Assembly: GCA_026416295.1 (NCBI GenBank)
Contig: JAOAFL010000118.1
Span: forward strand, 1 to 64,000
DNA from: Burkholderiales bacterium
Lineage (GTDB): Bacteria; Pseudomonadota; Gammaproteobacteria; Burkholderiales; SG8-39
Direction: 5' to 3'
Length of the DNA stretch: 64,000 bases
Below are positions 22,932 to 31,385 of this stretch, in pieces (the first letter of the stretch is position 1; each line of letters starts with the position of its first letter). The notes under the pieces are model-generated. The model was not told the DNA's origin and did no database searches. It was given only the letters and a program-made list of their open reading frames with translations. The translations under genes and the position numbers were made by a program.

Positions 22932-24126
22932 AGCCGAGTCCCATCGCCTCGCGCACGTCGCGCATCGTCTCGGCGGCCAGTTCGCGCGCGCGCTCGCAGC
23001 CGTCGGCGAGGACGTTTCGCACGAGCGTCGGGTCGTCGAGATAGGCCTGCGCGCGCTCGCGGATCGGCGCAAGCTCCGCGAGCACCGCCTCGACCAGCGG
23101 CTGCTTGCACTCGAGGCAGCCGATGCCGGCGCTCGTACAGCCTTCGCGCACCCAGGCGCGGCGCGCCTCGTCGGAATACACCTTGTGCAGCTCCCACACC
23201 GGGCAGCGCTCCGGGTTCCCCGGATCGTTGCGCTTGACGCGCGCCGGGTCGGTCGGCATGGTGCGGATCTTCTTCGCGACCGAGTCCGCCGGCTCGCGCA
23301 GCTCGATCGCGTTGCCGTAGCTCTTCGACATCTTCTGGCCGTCGAGTCCGGGCAGCCGCGCCGCCTCGGTGAGCAGCGCTTCCGGTTCGACGAGGATGCG
23401 CCGGCCGCCCCCCTCCAGCCAGCCGTAGAGCCGCTCGCGGTCGCCGCGCGACAGGTTCTGCTGCTCGGCAAGAAGCGCGTGTGCGCGCGCGCGCGCCTCG
23501 GCGTCGCCCGCCTCGAGGAACTTGCGGCGCAGCTCGTTGAACAGGCGCGCCTTCTTCGAGCCCATGCGCTTGACCGCGGCTTTCGCCTTTTCCTCGAAGC
23601 CCGGCTCGCGCCCGTACAGATGATTGAAGCGGCGCGCGATCTCGCGCGTGAACTCGATGTGCGGCACCTGGTCCTCGCCGACCGGCACGTAGCGCGCGCG
23701 GTAGATGAGGATGTCGGCCGCCTGAAGCAGCGGATAGCCGAGAAAGCCGTAGGTCGAAAGGTCGCGGTCGGCGAGCTTTTCCTGCTGATCCTTCCACGTC
23801 GGCACGCGCTCGAGCCACCCGAGCGGCGCGATCATCGAGAGCAACAGATGCAGCTCCGCGTGCTCCGGCACCTGCGACTGCACGAAGAGCGTCGCCTGGT
23901 TCGGGTCGACGCCGGCGGCAAGCCAGTCCACCACCATCTCGCGCGCGTTCTTCGGCACGTCGCCCGGCCGCTCGTAGTCGGTCGTGAGCGCGTGCCAGTC
24001 GGCGACGAAGAACAGGCACGGATACTCGGCCTGGAGCCGCACCCAGTTCTTGAGCACGCCGTGGTAGTGGCCGAGATGCAGCGCCCCGGTGGGGCGCATG
24101 CCCGAGAGGACACGCGTTTCGTACAT
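22924..24126 (-). CDS. trpS: Tryptophanyl-tRNA synthetase
   Basis: TrpS is a class I synthetase that charges tRNA-Trp (400 aa). The HIGH motif is HLGHYHG, and the KMSKS motif is present in GLDGQKMSKSYGNAI. The protein is longer than the ~334-residue E. coli type because of inserts typical of betaproteobacterial TrpS, including a cysteine-bearing segment (CTSAGIGCLEC) in the anticodon-binding region. The start shares one base with the M50 protease stop (TGATG). Confidence 0.96.
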   Translation of the reverse strand: MYETRVLSGMRPTGALHLGHYHGVLKNWVRLQAEYPCLFFVADWHALTTDYERPGDVPKNAREMVVDWLAAGVDPNQATLFVQSQVPEHAELHLLLSMIAPLGWLERVPTWKDQQEKLADRDLSTYGFLGYPLLQAADILIYRARYVPVGEDQVPHIEFTREIARRFNHLYGREPGFEEKAKAAVKRMGSKKARLFNELRRKFLEAGDAEARARAHALLAEQQNLSRGDRERLYGWLEGGGRRILVEPEALLTEAARLPGLDGQKMSKSYGNAIELREPADSVAKKIRTMPTDPARVKRNDPGNPERCPVWELHKVYSDEARRAWVREGCTSAGIGCLECKQPLVEAVLAELAPIRERAQAYLDDPTLVRNVLADGCERARELAAETMRDVREAMGLGYD

Positions 24127-24791
24127 CAGATCTGGAACACCGTGCCGATCAGCCGGTAGGAAAGCGCGACCAGCGGCGCGAGGATCACGCCGAGCGCGCT
24201 CGTGAACAGCAGCACGAGCAGGATCGGAAAGCCCCACGGCTCGAGCTTCGCGTAGCGCCAGGCGAGCCGCGCCGGCAGCAGGCTCGCGACGATGCGCCCG
24301 CCGTCGAGCGGCAGGATCGGCAGCAGGTTGAGCAGCATCAGCACGACGTTCACTTCGATGCCCGCCTGGCCCATGCGCAGCGCCGGCTCGGTGAAATAGT
24401 TCGCCGGCAGCGCGTCGGCGAGCTTGAAGATCGCCGCCCAGCCGAGCGCCATCGCGAAGTTCGCGCCCGGACCGGCGGCCGCGACCCAGAGCATGTGCTG
24501 GCGCGGCCGGCGCAGCGCGGAATAGTTCACCGGGACCGGTTTCGCCCAGCCGAAGAGCATCCCGGGGCCGCCGAGCAGCTTGCTCGTGGCGAGGATCAGC
24601 ACCGGCACGAGGACCGTGCCGACCGGATCGATGTGACGCAGCGGGTTCAGGCTGACGCGCCCCTGCGCGTAGGCGGTCATGTCGCCGAAGTGGCGCGCTA
24701 CGAATCCGTGCGCCGCCTCGTGCAGCGTGATCGCGAACAGGACGGGGAGCGCATAGATGGCGACATTCTGAACGAGCGCGTTGACGTCCAT
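24126..24791 (-). CDS. Site-2 protease family membrane metalloprotease (M50)
   Basis: A short polytopic zinc protease (221 aa) of the FtsH-independent, sporulation SpoIVFB/YwhC-like M50 group. The zinc motif HEAAH lies in an early membrane segment (about residues 24-28) and the second motif NLLPILPLDGGR near residue 160. About five membrane segments are predicted from hydrophobicity. No PDZ domain is present, unlike RseP. Substrate unknown. The ATG directly abuts the stop of the yciO-like gene (TAGATG). The neighbourhood with trpS and scpAB is conserved in Betaproteobacteria. Confidence 0.88.
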   Translation of the reverse strand: MDVNALVQNVAIYALPVLFAITLHEAAHGFVARHFGDMTAYAQGRVSLNPLRHIDPVGTVLVPVLILATSKLLGGPGMLFGWAKPVPVNYSALRRPRQHMLWVAAAGPGANFAMALGWAAIFKLADALPANYFTEPALRMGQAGIEVNVVLMLLNLLPILPLDGGRIVASLLPARLAWRYAKLEPWGFPILLVLLFTSALGVILAPLVALSYRLIGTVFQI

Positions 24792-25418
24792 CTATGCGGC
24801 GAATTTTAACAGACGCTCCGCGCCCTTCCCGCGGCGCACGACGACCGGCTCGGCGCCCGAAAGGTCGACAACCGTCGTCGGCTCGACGCCGCAGGGCCCG
24901 CTGTCGACGACGAGGTCGAGCGCGTGCTCGAGCCGCGCGCGGATCTCGGCCGGATCGTCGAGCGGCTGAGGCTCGCCCGGCAGCACGAGCGTCGCCGACA
25001 GCAGCGGCTCGCCGAGCGCGGCAAGCAGCGCCTGCGCGACCGCATGATCGGGCACGCGTACGCCGATCGTACGGCGCCGCGCATGCAGACGGCGCGGCAC
25101 TTCGCGCGTCGCGCGCAGCACAAAGGTGAAGCTGCCGGGCGTGAGCGCGCGCAGCAGCCGGTACTGGATGTTGTCCACGATCGCGTACGTCGCGATTTCG
25201 GCGAGGTCGCGGCACACGAGCGTGAAGAGGTGCCTGTCGTCCAGGCTGCGCAGCGCGCGCAGGCGCGCGAGCGCGCGCGCATCGCCGATCCGGCAACCGA
25301 GCGCGTAGCACGAGTCGGTCGGATACGCGAGGAGTCCGCCGGAACGCACGATCGCCGCCGCCTGCCGGACCAGCCGCGGTTGCGGGTGCGTCGGATGGAT
25401 GCGGAAGTACTGCGCCAC
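24792..25418 (-). CDS. Sua5/YciO/YrdC-family protein (YciO-like)
   Basis: The YrdC fold in this family binds ATP, bicarbonate and threonine in tRNA t6A synthesis, but YciO-type paralogues are weak or uncertain in that activity. The 208-residue product has the core motifs GGLLAYPTDSCYALGC, PGSFTFVLRATREVPRRL and RRTIGVRVPDH. It starts with GTG at 25418 (VAQYFRIHPTHPQPR), sharing one base with the hydrolase stop. The sequence YFRIHPTHPQPR at the N-terminus is YciO-like rather than TsaC-like. Confidence 0.88.
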   Translation of the reverse strand: MAQYFRIHPTHPQPRLVRQAAAIVRSGGLLAYPTDSCYALGCRIGDARALARLRALRSLDDRHLFTLVCRDLAEIATYAIVDNIQYRLLRALTPGSFTFVLRATREVPRRLHARRRTIGVRVPDHAVAQALLAALGEPLLSATLVLPGEPQPLDDPAEIRARLEHALDLVVDSGPCGVEPTTVVDLSGAEPVVVRRGKGAERLLKFAA

Positions 25419-26287
25419 TACGCGCCGAGGAAGTCCTCGATCAGGCGCGCAAGGCGCGCCGGCTGGTCGTGGTGCAGCATGTGGCCGGCGTCCGCGATCG
25501 TCTCGAAGCGCAGGCGCCGGAACGCCGCGCGCCGCTCGGCGAGCGCTTCGGGTGCGAGCTTCATGCGCTGCGCGCTGTCGCTGTCGCGCGCCTCGACCCA
25601 GAGCACCGGTGCGGCGACCTCGCGCCAGAGCGCGCGCGCCTCCTCGTAGCGGTAGAGCACCGGATTGACGACCTTGTGCGCCGGATCTGCGCGCAACGTC
25701 ACCGTGCCGTCCGGCTCGACGCGGCCCCAGTGGCGCGCGAGAAACTCGGCGCGCTCGCGCGCAAGGCGCGGGTTGTTCGCCTGCAGCCGGTCGGCGAGCG
25801 CCGCGAAGCTCGGATAGGCGCGCAGCCGCGGCGGCGCGCGCAGCTCCTGGAGCCAGCGCCGCAGCCGGGCCGGCGCCTGTTCCGGCCGCGTCGGCGCAAG
25901 GCCGAAGCCCTCGAGATTGACGAGCGTCGCGACGCGCTCGGGTCGCACGCCGGCATAGAGCGCGGCGACGTTGCCGCCCAGGCTGTGGCCGACGAGATGC
26001 ACCGGGGCCTGCGGGCTCAGGCGCTCGAGCAGCGCGTCGAGGTCGGCGAGATAGTCCGGAAACCAGTAGCTGTCGGCACCGCTCCATTGCGTCAGACCGT
26101 AGCCCCGCCAGTCGGGCGCATACACGTCCCAGTGCGGCGCGAGCGCATCGACGAGAAACTGGAACGACGCCGAGACGTCCATCCAGCCGTGCAGCAGCAC
26201 GAGCGGCGGCGTGCGGTCGCCCGGCCAGCGGCGCACGTGGTAGCGCAGGCCCCGGATCTCGAAGAACAGCGATTCGCTCGCGCGCAT
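25418..26287 (-). CDS. Alpha/beta-fold hydrolase
   Basis: A 289-residue soluble hydrolase. The oxyanion-hole motif is LLHGWMDVSASF, the nucleophile elbow is GHSLGGNVAALYAG, and the catalytic acid is probably in VEARDSD. The histidine lies in DAGHMLHHDQP near the C-terminus, followed by LARLIEDFL. The fold resembles epoxide hydrolases and MhpC-type C-C hydrolases; the substrate cannot be read from sequence. It is the promoter-proximal gene of the yciO-M50-trpS-scpAB-rluB operon, divergent from the carbonic anhydrase gene across 24 bases. Confidence 0.87.
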   Translation of the reverse strand: MRASESLFFEIRGLRYHVRRWPGDRTPPLVLLHGWMDVSASFQFLVDALAPHWDVYAPDWRGYGLTQWSGADSYWFPDYLADLDALLERLSPQAPVHLVGHSLGGNVAALYAGVRPERVATLVNLEGFGLAPTRPEQAPARLRRWLQELRAPPRLRAYPSFAALADRLQANNPRLARERAEFLARHWGRVEPDGTVTLRADPAHKVVNPVLYRYEEARALWREVAAPVLWVEARDSDSAQRMKLAPEALAERRAAFRRLRFETIADAGHMLHHDQPARLARLIEDFLGA

Positions 26288-26311
26288 GCCGCCCGCTATC
26301 ATAGCGGCCCG

Positions 26312-26857
26312 ATGCCTGTGTTCCGCGTGGGCGACCGCCGCGTCGAATTCCGCGGCGCGCGCCACTTCGTCGCCTGGAACGCGACCCTCGCCGGCGCGAT
26401 CGTGCTGGAGGAGGACGCGAGCGTGTGGTTCGGCGCAGTGCTGCGCGCCGACAACGAGCGCATTCACGTCGGTCCGCGCTCGAACATTCAGGACGGCGCG
26501 GTGCTGCACGTCGACCCGGGTTTTCCGCTCGCTCTCGGGGCCGGCGTGTCGGTCGGACACAAGGCGATGCTGCACGGCTGCACGGTCGGCGACGGTGCGC
26601 TGGTCGGCATCAACGCGGTGGTGCTGAACGGCGCGCGCATCGGCGCCGGCGCGCTCATCGGCGCGAACGCGCTGGTGCCCGAGGGCCGCGAAATCCCGCC
26701 GGGCGTGCTCGCGGTCGGCTCGCCCGCGCGCGTGGTGCGCGAGCTGCGCCCGGAGGAGCGCCTGCGGCTTGCGCAGGTGGCCGAGAGCTACGTCGAGCGT
26801 GCGGCGTTCTATCGCGCCCGGCTGAGCGAGGAGCCGCTGCCGCCGTCTGCGCGCTGA
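26312..26857 (+). CDS. Gamma-class carbonic anhydrase family protein
   Basis: A left-handed beta-helix trimer (181 aa) related to gamma-carbonic anhydrase/YrdA. The three zinc histidines are visible in GAVLHVD and VGHKAMLHGC (H-X4-H). Hexapeptide repeats run from about residue 20 to 140, ending with GSPARVVRELRPEE and a C-terminal helix. Many family members lack measurable anhydrase activity, so the reaction is likely but not certain. A TATCAT hexamer lies nine bases before the ATG. Confidence 0.9.
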   Translation: MPVFRVGDRRVEFRGARHFVAWNATLAGAIVLEEDASVWFGAVLRADNERIHVGPRSNIQDGAVLHVDPGFPLALGAGVSVGHKAMLHGCTVGDGALVGINAVVLNGARIGAGALIGANALVPEGREIPPGVLAVGSPARVVRELRPEERLRLAQVAESYVERAAFYRARLSEEPLPPSAR

Positions 26858-26930
26858 GCGCGCCGCCTGCCCTCTCCCGGGTCGCTCCGGCGCTCGCTGA
26901 TCGAGCGGGATCGCCTCGCCGTGCGGCCCG

Positions 26931-26979
26931 CTATCGAGGCGCCATGCGGATCGCACCGTCCAGCCGGATCGTCTCGCCG
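26931..26979 (+). repeat. Copy of the SDR gene's 3' end (49 bp, 48 identical)
   Basis: This 49-base segment repeats 27072-27120 in the same orientation, 141 bases away, with a single mismatch. In minus-strand terms it encodes the last residues [15 protein letters not shown] and the stop of the SDR gene. The one difference is synonymous (a proline codon), as expected of a fragment from a paralogous coding sequence. It is probably a relic of a lost tandem duplicate. Confidence 0.85.
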
Positions 26980-27071
26980 TGCGGCGCGTTCTGGTGTCGG
27001 CCGCGGCCGGCGGCCGCTTGACGTTGGTTGCGCAAACGTCAGCCTCCCCCGAACGCGCCGCGAACGGCGCT

Positions 27072-27120
27072 CTATCGCGGCGCCATGCGGATCGCACCGT
27101 CCAGCCGGATCGTCTCGCCG
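27072..27120 (+). repeat. Second copy of the 49-bp repeat, inside the SDR gene
   Basis: This is the functional copy, the final 15 codons and stop of the SDR gene. Its partner at 26931-26979 lies downstream of the stop. Between the copies is a 7-bp dyad (TGACGTT...AACGTCA, 27019-27041) that could end SDR transcription. Confidence 0.85.
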
Positions 27121-27833
27121 TTCAGCATCTCGTTCTCGACGATGTGGAGCGCGAGCTGGGCGTACTCGGACGGTCGGCCGAGGCGCGACGGAAACGGCAC
27201 CTGCTTCGCGAGCGATTCCTGCACCTCCTTCGGCATGCCGAGGAGCATCGGCGTCTCGAAGATGCCGGGTGCGATGGTGCAGACGCGGATCCCGTTGCGC
27301 GCGAGGTCGCGCGCGACCGGCAGCGTCATGCCGACCACGCCGCCCTTCGACGCCGAGTAGGCCGCCTGGCCGATCTGTCCGTCGAATGCGGCGACCGAGG
27401 CGGTGTTGACGATCACGCCGCGCTCGCCCGCGGCGTTCGGTGCGCCCTTCGCCATCGCGAACGCCGCGAGCCGGATCATGTTGAACGTGCCGATCAGGTT
27501 GACGGTCACCACGCGCACGAAATGCGCGAGGTCGTGCGGCCGGTCCTTGCCGATGGTGCGCTCCGCGGTGCCGATGCCGGCACAGTTGACGAGCACGTGC
27601 AGGCCGCCGAATTCGCGCAACGCCGCCTCCACCGCCGCCTGGCCGTCGGCTTCCGACGTGACGTCGCAGCGCACGAAGCGGCCGCCGAGCTCGCGCGCGA
27701 GCTTTTCGCCCGCGTCGCTCTGCAGATCGGCGATGACGACTTTCGCGCCGCCTTCGGCCGCCAAGCGCGCGGTCGCCGCGCCGAGCCCCGACGCGCCTCC
27801 GGTGACGAGAAACACGCTGTTCTTCACCTGCAT
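27072..27833 (-). CDS. Short-chain dehydrogenase, 3-hydroxyacyl-CoA dehydrogenase type II-like
   Basis: A 253-residue NAD(P)-dependent SDR. The cofactor-binding motif is [11 protein letters not shown] and the structural motif [10 protein letters not shown]. The catalytic Ser-Tyr-Lys triad is seen in [30 protein letters not shown] after the second strand places an acidic residue there and favours NAD. The overall pattern ([42 protein letters not shown]) matches type II 3-hydroxyacyl-CoA dehydrogenases of fatty-acid or branched-chain beta-oxidation. GGAGG precedes the ATG. It is divergent from the large flavoprotein gene. Confidence 0.9.
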   Translation of the reverse strand: MQVKNSVFLVTGGASGLGAATARLAAEGGAKVVIADLQSDAGEKLARELGGRFVRCDVTSEADGQAAVEAALREFGGLHVLVNCAGIGTAERTIGKDRPHDLAHFVRVVTVNLIGTFNMIRLAAFAMAKGAPNAAGERGVIVNTASVAAFDGQIGQAAYSASKGGVVGMTLPVARDLARNGIRVCTIAPGIFETPMLLGMPKEVQESLAKQVPFPSRLGRPSEYAQLALHIVENEMLNGETIRLDGAIRMAPR

Positions 27834-27881
27834 ACGCCCTCCGTGTCGAGGGCGCGATGCTAGCACGGCGCGCCGCGCCCG

Positions 27882-27906
27882 TATAATCGTTTGATGCCCA
27901 AACGAT
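27882..27906 (+). promoter_or_regulatory. -10 element overlapped by a perfect inverted repeat (operator)
   Basis: TATAAT at 27882-27887 is a consensus -10 box. It runs into a perfect 8-base inverted repeat, ATCGTTTG-ATGCC-CAAACGAT (27886-27906), covering the expected transcription start. This is the geometry of a repressor operator (for example a TetR-type site). It sits in the 89-base divergent gap between the SDR and the flavoprotein, so it may govern both. No regulator gene is adjacent. Confidence 0.55.
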
Positions 27907-27926
27907 CGCTGTCGCTGCGCGCGTGA
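27894..27926 (+). CDS. Possible leaderless 10-codon mini-ORF coupled to the flavoprotein
   Basis: ATG 27894 lies exactly six bases after the TATAAT box, so a transcript starting there would begin with the start codon. It encodes [10 protein letters not shown] and its TGA overlaps the GTG of the big flavoprotein (GTGA). The main gene has no obvious Shine-Dalgarno, so translation of this mini-ORF could deliver ribosomes to it. It could equally be chance, since the ATG sits in the centre of the inverted repeat. Confidence 0.3.
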   Translation: MPKRSLSLRA

Positions 27927-30900
27927 TCGCCGCCGGCTCGCCGCCCGCGCCGCAGGACCTCTACAGCCGCGAAGGGCTCGCGCGCATCGACGCGCGCTTC
28001 CTCGCGTTCCTCGCCGACGCTGCGCCGGCGCTCGCCGAGCGCCTCGCCGCCGCGCGCACGGCGCCGCAGGCGCTCGCGCCGAAGGAGGAATCGGCGCTGC
28101 TTCTCGCGCTCGCGCCGCACCTGGAGGATTTCCTCGCGCGCCTTTTCGGCATCGTCGCCGAGGCGCAGGCGCTCGCGGCACGGCACCGCGCGCTTCGGCC
28201 GCTGTGGTCGGTGAAGCGCAATTTCGTCCAGCGGCGCGCGCTGCACAAGGTAAGACCCGAGGAGGCGTCGCCAGAGCCGCTCGAGCGCCTGCTGCCGTGG
28301 CCGTTCACCGAGCTCGAGTTCGCGCAGCAGGTGAGCCGCTGGCTCGCCGACGAGGTCGCGAACGCCGAGGCGCTCGAGGCGGCCGCGCGCTACGCCTGCT
28401 GGGCGGTGACGACCGACGCGGGGCGCGCGCGCCACGGTGCAGGCGTGCTCTTCAAGGCGCCGCACAAGCTCGACCCGATGCGCCTCGTGCCGGTCGAGAC
28501 CGATACCGTGCAGGGCTACGCGCGCCACCGCCTTTCGCACCTGCGCCGGCGCGAGGGCTTCGCCCTCACCGATCCGGGGACCGACCTCGCCGGCGCGCTC
28601 GATCAGGCGAACTACTGCATCTGGTGTCACGAGCAGGGCAAGGACTCGTGCTCGAAAGGGTTGCGCGAAAAGCCCCCGGCCGAGGGCTTTCGCCGCACGG
28701 TGTTCGGCGTGCCGCTCGCCGGCTGCCCGCTCGAAGAGCGGATCTCCGAATTCCACACGCTGAAGGCGCAGGGGCTCGCGCTCGCCGCGCTCGCGATGAT
28801 CTGCGTCGACAATCCGATGGTGGCGGCGACCGGCCATCGCATCTGCAACGACTGCATGAAAGCGTGCATCTACCAGAAGCAGACGCCGGTCGACATCCCG
28901 CAGGCCGAGACGCGGACGCTCAAGGACGTGCTCGAGCTGCCGTGGGGCTTCGAAATCTACTCGCTGCTCACGCGCTGGAATCCCCTCGACCTGCGCCGCC
29001 CGCTGCCGCTGCCCGAGACGGGAAAAAAGGTGCTCGTCGTCGGCCTGGGACCCGCCGGCTTTACGCTCGCGCACCATCTGATGAACGACGGCCACACCGT
29101 GGTCGCGATCGACGGCCTGAAGATCGAGCCCCTCGCCCCGGACCTGAGCGGTGTGGACGCCGCCGGGCGCCGCGTGCCGTTCCGCCTGATCCGCGACGTA
29201 CGCGAACTGAACGAACCGCTCGAGTCGCGCGTGATGGCCGGCTTCGGCGGCGTGGCCGAGTACGGCATCACCGTACGCTGGGACAAGAACTTCCTGAAGA
29301 TCGTGCGCCTGCTGCTCGAGCGGCGCGCGCAGTTCGCGATGTTCGGCGGCGTGCGTTTCGGCGGCACGTTGACGCTCGAGGACGCCTGGCGCCTCGGCTT
29401 CGACCACGTCGCGCTGTGCGTCGGCGCCGGCCGGCCGACGGTGCTCGACATCCCGAACGGCCTTGCGCGCGGGGTGCGCGCCGCTTCCGACTTCCTGATG
29501 GCGCTGCAACTCACCGGCGCGGCGAAGGCCGACTCGATCGCCAACATGCAGCTGCGGCTTCCGGTGGTCGTGGTGGGCGGCGGGCTCACCGCGATCGACA
29601 CCGCGACCGAATCGCTCGCCTACTACGTCGTGCAGGTCGAGAAGTTCCTCGCGCGCTACGAGGCGCTCGCCGCCGAGCGCGGCGAGGAAGCGGTGCGCGA
29701 AGGCTGGGACGACGAGGAGCGCGAGACTGCGGAAGAATTCCTCGCCCACGCGCGCGCGATCCGCGCCGAGCGCGCGCAGGCGGCGCGCGAAGGCCGCGCC
29801 CCGCGCATCGTCGAGCTGCTGCAGCACTGGGGCGGCGTCACCATCGCCTACCGGCGCCGGCTCGTCGACAGCCCCGCCTACACGCTCAACCACGAGGAGG
29901 TGCAAAAAGCGCTCGAGGAAGGCGTCTGGTTCGCCGAGCAGCTCGCGCCGGTGGCGATCGAGGTCGATCACTACGGCGCCGCGCGCGCGATCGTCATGCG
30001 CCATCAGCCGAGCGGCCGCGAACAGCGCCTGCCCGCGCGCACCGTGTTCGTCGCCGCCGGCACGCAGCCGAACACCGTGCTCGCGCGCGAGCATGGCGCG
30101 CCGTTCTGCCTGGACGGCAAGTATTTCGCGGCGTGCGACGAGGAGGGGCGCCCGGTGCGCCCGGAGCCGGCGAGCGCGAAGCCGCGCGCGGCGCAGGTGC
30201 TCCTTGCGCGCGAGCCCGACGGCCGGTTCGTCAGCTTCTTCGGCGACGTGCACCCCTCCTACTTCGGCAACGTGGTCAAGGCGATGGCCTCGGCCAAGCA
30301 GGGCTATCCGCAGGTCACGCGCGTGCTCGCAAGGCGCGCGGCCGCGAGCCCGATGCCGCGCGAGGCGTTTTTCGCGCGCCTCGCGGCCGCGCTGCTCGCC
30401 ACTGTCGAGCGCGTCGAGCGCCTGACGCCGACGATCGTCGAAGTGCAGGTGCGCGCGCCCCTTGCCGCGCGCAACTTCCGGCCCGGCCAGTTCTTTCGCC
30501 TGCAGAACTTCGAGACGCTCGCCCCGCTCGTGTGCGGTACCCGCATGCAGATGGAGGGGCTCGCGATGACGGGCGCCTGGGTCGATCCGGACCGAGGGCT
30601 GGTGTCGGTGATCGCACTGGAGATGGGCGGCTCGAGCAACCTGTGCGCGATGCTGCAGCCCGGCGAGCCGGTCGTCCTGATGGGACCGACGGGGTCGCCG
30701 ACCCGTATCGCCGGCGGCGAAACCGTGGTGCTCTGCGGCGGCGGGCTCGGCAACGCGGTGCTCTTTTCGATCGGTGCGGCGCTGCGCGCGGCCGGCTCGC
30801 GCGTGCTCTACTTTGCCGGCTACAAGCGGCTCGCCGATCGCTACAAGGTCGCCGAGATCGAGCAGGCGGCCGACGTCGTCGTCTGGTGCTGCGACGAGGC

Positions 30901-31372
30901 GCCGGGGTTCGCGCCGGGCCGGCCGCAGGACCGGGCGTTCGTCGGAAACCTCGTTCAGGCGATGGACGCCTACGCCGAAGGCCGGCTCGGCACACCACCG
31001 ATCCGGCTGGAGGAGGCCGACCGCATCATCGCGATCGGCTCGGACCGCATGATGGCGGCGGTCGCGCGCGCGCGCCACGAGGTGCTGCGCGCGCACCTGA
31101 GACCGCGGCATGTCGCGATCGGCTCGATCAACTCGCCGATGCAGTGCATGATGAAGGAGATCTGCGCGCAGTGCCTGCAGCCGCACCGCGATCCCGCAAC
31201 CGGCGAGACGCGCGTCGTCTTCTCCTGCTTCGACCAGGACCAGGACCTCGACCGGGTGGACTTCAGATCGCTCAACGACCGCCTGCGCCAGAACTCGCTC
31301 GCGGAGAAGCTCACCGCACGCTGGCTCGCGCACTGCCGGCCCGAGCTGGCGCGCGCGCGTCGGCTCGTCTGA
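27923..31372 (+). CDS. Large single-chain FAD/NAD(P) iron-sulfur oxidoreductase (NfnAB/GltD-like fusion)
   Basis: A 1149-residue flavoprotein of unknown substrate. The N-terminal ~230 residues are helical and unassigned. Cysteine clusters follow ([12 protein letters not shown] near 232; [11 protein letters not shown] near 308) that resemble the Fe-S region of GltD/NfnB. An FAD Rossmann motif ([14 protein letters not shown], ~370) and an NAD(P) motif ([16 protein letters not shown], ~550) come next. From about 830 a ferredoxin-reductase module begins ([26 protein letters not shown]) with a C-terminal [10 protein letters not shown] plus VFSCFD, like the 2Fe-2S site of NfnA/PyrK. This suggests electron transfer between pyridine nucleotides and another carrier in one chain. 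The start is GTG 27923. It is convergent with pfkA. Confidence 0.85.
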   Translation: MIAAGSPPAPQDLYSREGLARIDARFLAFLADAAPALAERLAAARTAPQALAPKEESALLLALAPHLEDFLARLFGIVAEAQALAARHRALRPLWSVKRNFVQRRALHKVRPEEASPEPLERLLPWPFTELEFAQQVSRWLADEVANAEALEAAARYACWAVTTDAGRARHGAGVLFKAPHKLDPMRLVPVETDTVQGYARHRLSHLRRREGFALTDPGTDLAGALDQANYCIWCHEQGKDSCSKGLREKPPAEGFRRTVFGVPLAGCPLEERISEFHTLKAQGLALAALAMICVDNPMVAATGHRICNDCMKACIYQKQTPVDIPQAETRTLKDVLELPWGFEIYSLLTRWNPLDLRRPLPLPETGKKVLVVGLGPAGFTLAHHLMNDGHTVVAIDGLKIEPLAPDLSGVDAAGRRVPFRLIRDVRELNEPLESRVMAGFGGVAEYGITVRWDKNFLKIVRLLLERRAQFAMFGGVRFGGTLTLEDAWRLGFDHVALCVGAGRPTVLDIPNGLARGVRAASDFLMALQLTGAAKADSIANMQLRLPVVVVGGGLTAIDTATESLAYYVVQVEKFLARYEALAAERGEEAVREGWDDEERETAEEFLAHARAIRAERAQAAREGRAPRIVELLQHWGGVTIAYRRRLVDSPAYTLNHEEVQKALEEGVWFAEQLAPVAIEVDHYGAARAIVMRHQPSGREQRLPARTVFVAAGTQPNTVLAREHGAPFCLDGKYFAACDEEGRPVRPEPASAKPRAAQVLLAREPDGRFVSFFGDVHPSYFGNVVKAMASAKQGYPQVTRVLARRAAASPMPREAFFARLAAALLATVERVERLTPTIVEVQVRAPLAARNFRPGQFFRLQNFETLAPLVCGTRMQMEGLAMTGAWVDPDRGLVSVIALEMGGSSNLCAMLQPGEPVVLMGPTGSPTRIAGGETVVLCGGGLGNAVLFSIGAALRAAGSRVLYFAGYKRLADRYKVAEIEQAADVVVWCCDEAPGFAPGRPQDRAFVGNLVQAMDAYAEGRLGTPPIRLEEADRIIAIGSDRMMAAVARARHEVLRAHLRPRHVAIGSINSPMQCMMKEICAQCLQPHRDPATGETRVVFSCFDQDQDLDRVDFRSLNDRLRQNSLAEKLTARWLAHCRPELARARRLV

Positions 31373-31385
31373 GTCCGGGGCGCGC

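Noticed and set aside
27019-27041. TGACGTT/AACGTCA dyad as an attachment site
   Set aside because: No integrase or mobile-element gene is nearby; it is more simply a hairpin between convergent genes.
27860-31333. 1157-codon open frame antisense to the large flavoprotein
   Set aside because: It has no family motifs and is His/Arg/Val-biased, as expected opposite a real GC-rich gene; the sense frame carries clear cofactor motifs.
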